This document shows positions 41,502-47,976 of a stretch of DNA of 47,976 bases, piece by piece. The notes beneath the pieces are model-generated. The model was given only the letters and a program-made list of their open reading frames with translations, was not told where the DNA came from and ran no database searches. The stretch lies in the NCBI GenBank assembly GCA_027063505.1, contig JAMORO010000008.1, positions 1 to 47,976 on the forward strand, read 5' to 3'. The position numbers were made by a program, and so were the translations under genes. The DNA is from Sulfurimonas sp. (GTDB lineage Bacteria; Campylobacterota; Campylobacteria; Campylobacterales; Sulfurimonadaceae). Within the stretch, counting starts at the first letter, position 1, and every line of letters starts with the position of its first letter.

Positions 41502-44500
41502 TACCAGTCATCTAAAACAAAACCTTTTGGCTCCTCTTCGACCTCTTTTACTTCTATGTTTTCATTTATTTCTGGCTCTTGAATCTTTTTTACTTGAGGC
41601 TTACTCATCTGCTCATCAAACTGTAGTTCTAAACCTTTACTTGTCATTACAAAACCATTGACATGTAGTTTTCCATCGTGAATCTGGTTATGGTGATCTT
41701 TACAGAGTGGTATGAGGTTATGTTTGTTATCTTTATGAAAGTGACCAATGAACCCTGCACTATCCGCTAAACTTCTCTGTGAGATATGATGCACATCTTC
41801 AGCCATAGCACCACAGATAACACACTTGGTCACATAGAGTTCTTTGTTGTACTTGCTTTTTTTCTTCTTCACTAAAAGTTCAAGCTCATCAAAATCATTT
41901 GAGAGTCGTTTTCGTATAGCGTTTGCAGTCTCTAAGAACTCACTATCCATATGTAGAGATTTTGCAAACTCTAGTCCATAAATGCTACTTCCACTTCCCT
42001 CTTGTAAAACACGGTTAAAAACTAGTTTATCACTCCCCTCGTCATACTCTACACTAAGGTGTAAATCAACGACATTATCAAGTCGTGTTATCTCCTGCAT
42101 AGTTGAGAGTTGATGGAGGTGTGTGGCGAAGAGAAATAGACAGCGAGTATTTGAAAGTTTCTTGATGGCACTTGCAACTATAGCAACACCTGAGAGTGTC
42201 TCAGTTCCATGACTAATCTCATCTCCTAAAACTAAAGAGCGAACAGTCGAACGGTTAAATATATTTTTAAGTTCAAGCATCTCAACTGCAAAGGTTGAGA
42301 GTCCTTTTGCAAGATTGTCTTTAGAGACTATGCGAGTAAAAAGTGAGTCAAAGATACTAAATTTCATCACAGCAGCACTCACAAAAAATCCAGACTGTGC
42401 CATAAGTGTTGCTATACCTATACTCTTCATCAGTGAAGATTTACCGCTAGAGTTGATTCCATAGAGTAAAACGCCATTAATCGGATGACCATCATGCACA
42501 CTCACTTCTAACATTACAGTCTCGGGATGGGGAAGATCCATATACTCACGGTTTCCCATCACTATGTCATTTGGAACATAGAGACCACCACGCTCTTGTA
42601 TCTCTATGAGAGGATGGCGAAGTTGCATTATCTGCATAAAGTTTTCATCATTTTTAGCTTCTACTATCATAGGGCGAGAGTGTTTGTACATCTGTGCCAC
42701 TTTTGAAGAGCTCACCCCAACATCAAGGTCTGAAACATAAGCTATAACACGATCAAAAAGAAGTGAGTATCTTCGCTCATATACACCTTGTAGTTGAATA
42801 TATCTATCTTTAACAAGAGTCACGATTTTTCGTCGATTTTTCATAATACGATCAGAGAGATCATCTGTAAATGCGGAAGTGATTTTTACAGAGTTAGTCA
42901 ACTTTTTAACATTAAACTCACAAAAATACTCATCTTTTTTAAACTCACTCTCCATCAAAGAGTAGCGGTTTTTAGAGAGTGATATGTAGTACCCCTCTTT
43001 CTCTAAAAGCCCTAATGTTACAAGGCGACTTGAACTTCCAGCATTCACACTCAGTAAAATAGCCTCTATCTTTTTAATAATGTCACTAAATGCTAAAAGC
43101 ATTACACCATTCTCTTTGACAAGTGTATCTATCGCTTCATCAACACCACTCATCAAAAAGTTTTCATCTACTGTATTGTTTGTAAAACGCCGTGAGACAT
43201 CAAGGTCTATGCTCTTTGAGATATCACGAAGAAACTCATCCACTTCAGACTCATGAAATGGTGTCTTTTGAATCTTATGTTTTTTGACATACAACATCAA
43301 CTCTTTCACACAGAGCATAGAGTCATACACATGGTTCATCTCAAAAGGATGTAGTCTTCCAAGGTTAAGTCTACGAGAGAGTCTCTCTAAGTCATAAACA
43401 CCGCGCATAGTCTCATCAAGATGACGAGTATGTGAACTTACTCGCTCTATGAGGTTATAACGGCGTTCTAACTCACTCTGCTCCATTATAGGGTTAAGCA
43501 GACGCTCTTTAAGTAGACGACGTCCTATCGCCGTTGCACTTCTATCCATCATTTTAAGAAGTGTAAACTCTCTTCTATCTTTAGAGATGATGCCCATCTG
43601 CTCAAGTGCATTGTTTCCAAGGTACATAAAACGGCGGTTATCTATTAAACGAGGAAGTGACATTTTTTGTACTATATGATAGTCATGTTCTATAACAAAG
43701 TGAATTAAAATTGCTAAGGACTCTGTTATCATAGGAGAGCGTTCTAGGTCAAGATGCTCAATGGGTGAGAGAAGAGAATGTATCTGATACACCTCTTTAA
43801 AGAGTTCATTTTGAAACTCTATCTTAGGTCTTTGGTTATTTACAGAGTAGTGGTAGTGTTCTGGTATCTCTAAGTACTGCATCACATGACGCTGGTCATC
43901 TATGCCATCTAAAAATGTTACTACAATCTCACTAGTTCTATACACATTTAGAAGGTTAAAGACTTCATCAAGAGCATAAGAGGGATCTTCACTCGTTGAG
44001 TGTGTCTCATAGAGCCAAGTTTTTCCCGTTGTTACATCAAGAGCCGAGTAGCCAACAGTGTAGATATCTTTGTACTTGTCAACTAAGATAGAGACTATGT
44101 AGTTGTCATCATTATCTACTATATGATCAAAGTTTGTCCCTGGTGAGACTATTTGAGAGATATAACGGCTTATTTTTGGAGGGTTTCCCTTCTGTTTTAC
44201 AACAATTACTGTATATTTTTGCTCTTGAATGAGACGGTTTAAGTAGCGTTCAAAACTTACAGCAGGAACACCAGCAAGAAGTGGGTTTCTATCTGAGTTT
44301 TCAATAATATTTTTATTTTTTTTCGTAAGCTGTATGTTTAGAAGTTCGGCTATCTCTTTAGCTTTTCCAACCTGTTCTTCATCATTATTTACTTCATAGA
44401 CCTCATAAAAAGTACCTATTTCCATAAAAACAACAGTATCTTTTCCATATTTCTCTTCGAAATATCTTTGTAGGTCAAAATAGGTTTGGGTGAGAAGTCT

Positions 44501-44542
44501 CTCTTTGTTATTGAGGATGCTGCTTACGTCGGATGATTTCAT
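41501..44542 (-). CDS. mutS: MutS7-type mismatch-binding ATPase with C-terminal HNH domain
   Basis: A 1013-residue MutS homologue. The N-terminal mismatch-binding domain has TVVFMEIGTFYEVYEV, with the FYE pattern used for mispair contact. Connector, lever and clamp regions follow. The ATPase has Walker A GINSSGKSS (about 694-703), then DEISHGTETLSG and FATHLHQL. After the ATPase comes an extra domain of about 110 residues. It has two zinc-knuckle-like cysteines, CVIC (about 906-909), then VHHISQ and NLIPLCKDHHNQIH, an HNH endonuclease motif. This is the MutS7 layout, known from Epsilonproteobacteria, octocoral mitochondria and some giant viruses. No mutL is in the window. A minus-strand TATAAT at 44579-44574 precedes it. 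Confidence 0.92.
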   Translation of the reverse strand: MKSSDVSSILNNKERLLTQTYFDLQRYFEEKYGKDTVVFMEIGTFYEVYEVNNDEEQVGKAKEIAELLNIQLTKKNKNIIENSDRNPLLAGVPAVSFERYLNRLIQEQKYTVIVVKQKGNPPKISRYISQIVSPGTNFDHIVDNDDNYIVSILVDKYKDIYTVGYSALDVTTGKTWLYETHSTSEDPSYALDEVFNLLNVYRTSEIVVTFLDGIDDQRHVMQYLEIPEHYHYSVNNQRPKIEFQNELFKEVYQIHSLLSPIEHLDLERSPMITESLAILIHFVIEHDYHIVQKMSLPRLIDNRRFMYLGNNALEQMGIISKDRREFTLLKMMDRSATAIGRRLLKERLLNPIMEQSELERRYNLIERVSSHTRHLDETMRGVYDLERLSRRLNLGRLHPFEMNHVYDSMLCVKELMLYVKKHKIQKTPFHESEVDEFLRDISKSIDLDVSRRFTNNTVDENFLMSGVDEAIDTLVKENGVMLLAFSDIIKKIEAILLSVNAGSSSRLVTLGLLEKEGYYISLSKNRYSLMESEFKKDEYFCEFNVKKLTNSVKITSAFTDDLSDRIMKNRRKIVTLVKDRYIQLQGVYERRYSLLFDRVIAYVSDLDVGVSSSKVAQMYKHSRPMIVEAKNDENFMQIMQLRHPLIEIQERGGLYVPNDIVMGNREYMDLPHPETVMLEVSVHDGHPINGVLLYGINSSGKSSLMKSIGIATLMAQSGFFVSAAVMKFSIFDSLFTRIVSKDNLAKGLSTFAVEMLELKNIFNRSTVRSLVLGDEISHGTETLSGVAIVASAIKKLSNTRCLFLFATHLHQLSTMQEITRLDNVVDLHLSVEYDEGSDKLVFNRVLQEGSGSSIYGLEFAKSLHMDSEFLETANAIRKRLSNDFDELELLVKKKKSKYNKELYVTKCVICGAMAEDVHHISQRSLADSAGFIGHFHKDNKHNLIPLCKDHHNQIHDGKLHVNGFVMTSKGLELQFDEQMSKPQVKKIQEPEINENIEVKEVEEEPKGFVLDDW

Positions 44543-44573
44543 GAGTCACTTTTACTGAAAATTTATTATAAAG

Positions 44574-44579
44574 ATTATA
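44574..44579 (-). promoter_or_regulatory. -10 element of mutS
   Basis: TATAAT on the minus strand, 31 nt before the mutS ATG. It lies in the 21-nt loop of an 8-bp inverted repeat (CTGAAAAT at 44555-44562, ATTTTCAG at 44584-44591). Confidence 0.45.
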
Positions 44580-44599
44580 ACATATTTTCAGAATTTGCC

Positions 44600-45106
44600 T
44601 TAGCCTTTTAGCTCTTTAATCGCAGCATAGGCCTCATTAAGTCTTTTTGTTTTCTCTTCTGAAAATTCTAGCATATCTTTAGGTAAGCCCTTACTCACTA
44701 AAGAGTCATAATGATGCTCTTTCATAAGTCTTCTATAGTTCTTTTTCACAACACTAAAGTCATCACTAGGACTACACTCTAACTCAGCATAATATGCTTC
44801 CATTTTATTTACAGATGGCGTTTGGTTAAATGCCCCACCACTACTGTTTGAGTAACTTGTATGAGAGTAGTTTGTGTAACTATACGAACCACCATTTTTT
44901 CGAGCCTGCTCAAATGCACGAAAAGCTTCAGCATAAAGAAATTTTCCACCGATAAGAAGAAAAAATGTAAATGGGAAAAAAAGAATTCGAGGAGCAAAAA
45001 TAAGAAGTAAAATCCCAATCACTACACTTCCAAATACAAATCCAAGCCACATAACCTCTAAAAAAATTCCAAGAGCGATAAATGAGAGTCCAATTATTTT
45101 ATTCAT
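44600..45106 (-). CDS. membrane-anchored J-like domain protein with HYD in place of HPD
   Basis: A 168-residue protein with two or three N-terminal membrane segments (about 5-60), a Ser/Tyr/Asn-rich linker (about 75-100) and a C-terminal J-like domain. That domain reads YYAELECSPSDDFSVVKKNYRRLMKEHHYDSLVSKGLPKDMLEFSEEKTKRLNEAYAAI. Helices 2 and 3 fit a DnaJ domain of the DjlA kind. The loop that normally reads HPD reads HYD, which in classical J proteins would impair stimulation of DnaK. AAGGATAT precedes the ATG. It lies upstream of mutS and downstream of tRNA-Ser. Confidence 0.78.
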   Translation of the reverse strand: MNKIIGLSFIALGIFLEVMWLGFVFGSVVIGILLLIFAPRILFFPFTFFLLIGGKFLYAEAFRAFEQARKNGGSYSYTNYSHTSYSNSSGGAFNQTPSVNKMEAYYAELECSPSDDFSVVKKNYRRLMKEHHYDSLVSKGLPKDMLEFSEEKTKRLNEAYAAIKELKG

Positions 45107-45202
45107 TAATAGATATCCTTAATTATTGGCAGAAGTATATCCAAAAATCATCTCTAGTTTGTAATAGTAAAATTTTATGATTATTTTTAAAAGTCTTCAA
45201 GT

Positions 45203-45291
45203 GGTGGAGAATGAGAGATTCGAACTCTCGGTACAGTTACCCGTACGCATCCTTAGCAGGGATGTGGTTTCAGCCGCTCACCCAATTCTCC
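45203..45291 (-). tRNA. tRNA-Ser (anticodon GCT)
   Basis: A class II tRNA with a 7-bp acceptor stem (GGAGAAT/ATTCTCC), discriminator A and an encoded CCA. The anticodon stem-loop is CATCC-CTGCTAA-GGATG with GCT at 45257-45255. The long variable arm is GTACGGGTAACTGTAC, and the T-arm is GAGAG-TTCGAAT-CTCTC. It reads AGC/AGT serine codons. Confidence 0.97.
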
Positions 45292-45334
45292 GTTTGAAGA
45301 CTGCAATTATAGTTACTGTATCATAATAGTTAGC

Positions 45335-46018
45335 TTAAAGTTGTGCTAAAATTCTAGAAACTACATCAGAAGGGTCTTTTGCTTGATAAATTGGACGACC
45401 AACAACAATAAAGTCAACTTTTGCCTCTTTGGCAAATGCAACATCAGCAACTCTCTTTTGATCTCCAGCATCTTCCCCAAAAGGTCTTATACCAGGAGTT
45501 AATGTCATAAAACTTTTACTTGTAATATTTTTTATAGAAGCAGATTCAAAAGCAGAACAGACAACACCATCAAGTCCACTATCCATCGCATCTTTTGCAA
45601 ACTGATCTGCTTTACTTGCTATATCTTTCTCATAAACAGCAGAGAACTCCTCTTCACTAAAGGATGTAAGAGCTGTCACAGCTAAAACAATAGGACGATT
45701 GTCATACTTCGCTAGACGCTGCATAACTGTCTTCATCGCTCTTTTTCCTGCACTAGCATGAATATTAAACATATCTACACCAAGCCCCATAATAGACTCA
45801 GCTGAGTCTGCCATAGTATTGGGAATATCATAAAGTTTTAAGTCTAAAAATATCTTAAAGTCAGGGTTGATTTTTTTAATAGCTTTGAGGAAATCCTCGC
45901 CATCACGAATGTAAGTACGAAGTCCAACTTTAAGCCAGACATCGTGAGCTTTAATTTTTTCAATTAAAGCTAAATTTTCTTCTTTTGTAGATAAGTCAAG
46001 TGCAACACATAATTCCAT
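45335..46018 (-). CDS. pyrF: orotidine 5'-phosphate decarboxylase
   Basis: PyrF turns OMP into UMP, the last step of de novo pyrimidine nucleotide synthesis. The 227-residue TIM barrel has the catalytic block FLDLKLYDIPNTMADS (Lys-x-x-Asp array), HASAGKRAM, TPGIRPFG and FIVVGRPIYQAKDP. This is the standard bacterial class I length. A minus-strand TATAAT lies at 46052-46047. acs ends about 56 bp upstream, so it may be partly co-transcribed. Confidence 0.96.
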   Translation of the reverse strand: MELCVALDLSTKEENLALIEKIKAHDVWLKVGLRTYIRDGEDFLKAIKKINPDFKIFLDLKLYDIPNTMADSAESIMGLGVDMFNIHASAGKRAMKTVMQRLAKYDNRPIVLAVTALTSFSEEEFSAVYEKDIASKADQFAKDAMDSGLDGVVCSAFESASIKNITSKSFMTLTPGIRPFGEDAGDQKRVADVAFAKEAKVDFIVVGRPIYQAKDPSDVVSRILAQL

Positions 46019-46074
46019 AATATTCTCTCTGTAAGTTAATTATGAAATTATAGCGTTTATTCTTTTTGTAGATA

Positions 46075-47976
46075 TTATCCGTTAACCATTTTTTCTAAAG
46101 TAGCAACAATAGAAGGATCTTCTAGTGTTGAGATATCTTGAGTGATTTTCTCACCCTTAGCGATAGTACGTAAGATACGACGCATGATTTTTCCAGAACG
46201 AGTTTTAGGTAAGCCTGGTGCAAAAACCATATCATCACATAGAGCAATGTTACCAATCTCTTTTTTGATGATACCGTTGATAGTTTTCACTTCTTCAACC
46301 TCATCAGCCACACCCTCATCAGATTTTAAAACAATGTATGCAAAGATACCCTCACCTTTAAGCTCATGTGGTTTACCAACAACTGCAACCTCAGCTACAT
46401 TTGAGTGTTTTTTGATAGCCGCTTCAACCTCAGCAGTTCCCATACGGTGCCCACTTACATTGATAACATCATCAGTACGACCTGTGATAGTTATATATCC
46501 ATCTTCATCGTAACGTGCACCATCACCAGTAAAGTAAACTGCTTTACCATCTTTTTTTACATCGCCGAAGTATGATTTTTTATAACGCTCTTCATCGCCC
46601 CAAACGCCACGAATCTGTGCTGGCCAAGGTTTAGTGATACACATATAACCAGTCTCACCAACATCCATCTTCTCACCAGTAACAGGGTCTAAAATCTCAG
46701 CCATAATTCCTGGAAGTGGAAGTGTTGCACAAGCAGGTTTAATAGGAGTAGCCCCAGGAAGTGGAGAAACTATATGCCCACCAGTCTCAGTCTGCCAATA
46801 AGTATCTACGATAGCACACTTAGAGTTACCAACCTCTTCGTAGTACCATTTCCAAGCAGGTGGATCGATCGGCTCACCAACTGTTCCAAGAACTTTAAGG
46901 CTTGAAAGGTCATACTTCTTAGGCTCATCTTCACCCATTTTGTGTAAAACACGGATAGCTGTAGGAGCAGTATAAAACTGGTTAATTCTATGGTTTTCAA
47001 CCATCGCCCAAGGACGACCAGCATCAGGGTGTGTAATAACACCCTCAAACATTACAGTCGTTGCACCCATTGCAAGTGGTCCATAAACTATATAAGTATG
47101 CCCCGTAATCCAACCAACATCAGCAGTACACCAGTAAGTATCATTCTCTTTAACGTCAAAAACCCACTCCATAGTCATCTGTGCCCATAAAATATATCCA
47201 GCAGAGTTATGCTGTACACCTTTTGGTTTACCAGTTGAACCTGATGTGTAAAGTAAGAAAAGAGGATCTTCCGAGTCCATCGGTTCTGCATCACATTTTG
47301 AAGACTTATCTTTGATTAACTCATTATAAGAGTAGTCACGACCTGATTTCCAAGTTACATCTTCATTGTTACGCTCTACTACAAGAACTTTTTCAACTGG
47401 AGTATCACCCTCTAGAGCAGCATCAACAACAGGTTTGAGCATATATGGTTTAGTCTTACGGTAAGCACCATCAGCAGTGATAACTACCTTAGCCTCAGCA
47501 TCTTCGATACGGTCTTTAAGTGCTTCAGAAGAGAATCCACCAAATACAATAGAGTGAATAGCTCCAATACGTGCACAAGCGAGCATCGCATAAGCTGCTT
47601 CAGGAATCATTGGCATATAGATAACAACTCTATCACCCTTAACAACTCCGAAGTCCTCTTTAAGTAGGTTAGCAAAACGGTTTACATTTTTATAAAGATC
47701 TAAGTATGTGATAGTCTGAACATCACCACGATCACCTTCAAAAATGATAGCCGCTTTATTTTTGCGTGTATCTAAATGACGATCTATACACTGGTGTGCA
47801 ACATTGAGTTTACCACCATCAAACCATTTTACAAAAGGAGCTTTAGACTCATCTAAAACATTTGTAAATGGCTCAATCCAGTCTATTTTTTCTTTTGCTG
47901 CATCGCCCCAAAAACCTTCATAGTCATCTGTAGCTTTTTTCATTAATGAATGGTATTCATCCATACTACCTATATT
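46075..47976 (-). CDS. acs: acetyl-CoA synthetase (5' end cut by the window edge)
   Basis: Acs makes acetyl-CoA from acetate and ATP through acetyl-AMP. The readable part has the full AMP-binding core: [11 protein letters not shown] (P-loop), [43 protein letters not shown] and [15 protein letters not shown]. The lysine in the last motif is the one acetylated in the family. An ATG exists at 47964, but the frame is open to the window edge. The codons before it read NIGS, which fits the conserved NI-x-S-M-x-E-Y block found a little inside the N-terminus of Acs. The real start therefore lies outside the window, so this entry is partial. Confidence 0.95.
   Translation of the reverse strand, partial: NIGSMDEYHSLMKKATDDYEGFWGDAAKEKIDWIEPFTNVLDESKAPFVKWFDGGKLNVAHQCIDRHLDTRKNKAAIIFEGDRGDVQTITYLDLYKNVNRFANLLKEDFGVVKGDRVVIYMPMIPEAAYAMLACARIGAIHSIVFGGFSSEALKDRIEDAEAKVVITADGAYRKTKPYMLKPVVDAALEGDTPVEKVLVVERNNEDVTWKSGRDYSYNELIKDKSSKCDAEPMDSEDPLFLLYTSGSTGKPKGVQHNSAGYILWAQMTMEWVFDVKENDTYWCTADVGWITGHTYIVYGPLAMGATTVMFEGVITHPDAGRPWAMVENHRINQFYTAPTAIRVLHKMGEDEPKKYDLSSLKVLGTVGEPIDPPAWKWYYEEVGNSKCAIVDTYWQTETGGHIVSPLPGATPIKPACATLPLPGIMAEILDPVTGEKMDVGETGYMCITKPWPAQIRGVWGDEERYKKSYFGDVKKDGKAVYFTGDGARYDEDGYITITGRTDDVINVSGHRMGTAEVEAAIKKHSNVAEVAVVGKPHELKGEGIFAYIVLKSDEGVADEVEEVKTINGIIKKEIGNIALCDDMVFAPGLPKTRSGKIMRRILRTIAKGEKITQDISTLEDPSIVATLEKMVNG

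Noticed and set aside
46142..46513. Plus-strand open frame opposite acs
   Set aside because: It is antisense to the conserved C-terminal domain of acs and its composition is that of a shadow frame.

Overview
This window looks like a chromosomal segment of a free-living Campylobacterota (Epsilonproteobacteria), most like Sulfurimonas or a close relative. The support is the low-GC coding style, the gene order argG-rplI-hslV-hslU-era, the flagellar promoter types, the Csd4/Csd6 cell-shape peptidoglycan carboxypeptidases, a MutS7-type mutS with a C-terminal HNH domain, and the abundance of CheA-like and GGDEF/EAL signalling proteins. The species call is inference from gene content; no database search was possible.

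Layout. 1-2.9 kb (minus): a MATE exporter without a normal start codon, a small unknown protein and an MFS transporter. 3.0-3.4 kb (plus): flaG with a clear sigma-28 promoter. 3.5-20.5 kb (plus): a 17-kb run of tightly packed or overlapping genes. It holds argG, a ferredoxin-thioredoxin-reductase/rhodanese fusion, rplI, hslV, hslU, era, the cell-shape genes csd6 and csd4, and then a nine-gene type IV pilus/type II secretion-like machine. That machine consists of a PilM-PilN fusion, PilO, PilP, secretin, ExeA/MshM-type ATPase, a TM+TPR protein, an unknown exported protein, a GspE ATPase and a GspF platform protein. Its order recalls both MSHA pili and the Campylobacter Cts competence system. 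No pilin or prepilin peptidase is present here.

20.5-27.4 kb: yigZ and yebC (minus), then an unknown gene, metY, metX, xseB, a nitrilase-fold protein that has lost two of three catalytic residues, an E1-like ThiF/MoeB protein (plus), and an outer-membrane barrel protein (minus). 27.4-30.4 kb: a frameshifted small gene, a Pif1-like helicase with a C-terminal helix-turn-helix, a rhodanese lipoprotein, and a 508-bp gene-free stretch. That stretch carries the 3' end of a tRNA without its 5' part (a possible old integration site) and several inverted repeats.

30.4-40.97 kb: signalling and motility. A lone receiver protein is followed by a membrane CheA-like kinase that carries its own CheX-type phosphatase domain. 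Next come a SulP transporter and a NIT-PAS-GGDEF-EAL protein. On the opposite strand lies a flgH-led operon with a sigma-54 promoter, running flgH, a periplasmic transglutaminase-like protein and a degenerate GGDEF/EAL protein. 41.0-48.0 kb: a yqeY/GatB-domain gene, mutS7 with HNH, a J-like membrane protein with HYD in place of HPD, tRNA-Ser(GCT), pyrF, and acs cut off by the window edge.

The candidates most worth a second look are the kinase-phosphatase fusion with its receiver, the pseudo-nitrilase/E1-like pair, the FTR-rhodanese fusion, the sigma-54 flgH operon linking a transglutaminase-like protein to c-di-GMP, and the gene-free stretch with the tRNA fragment.
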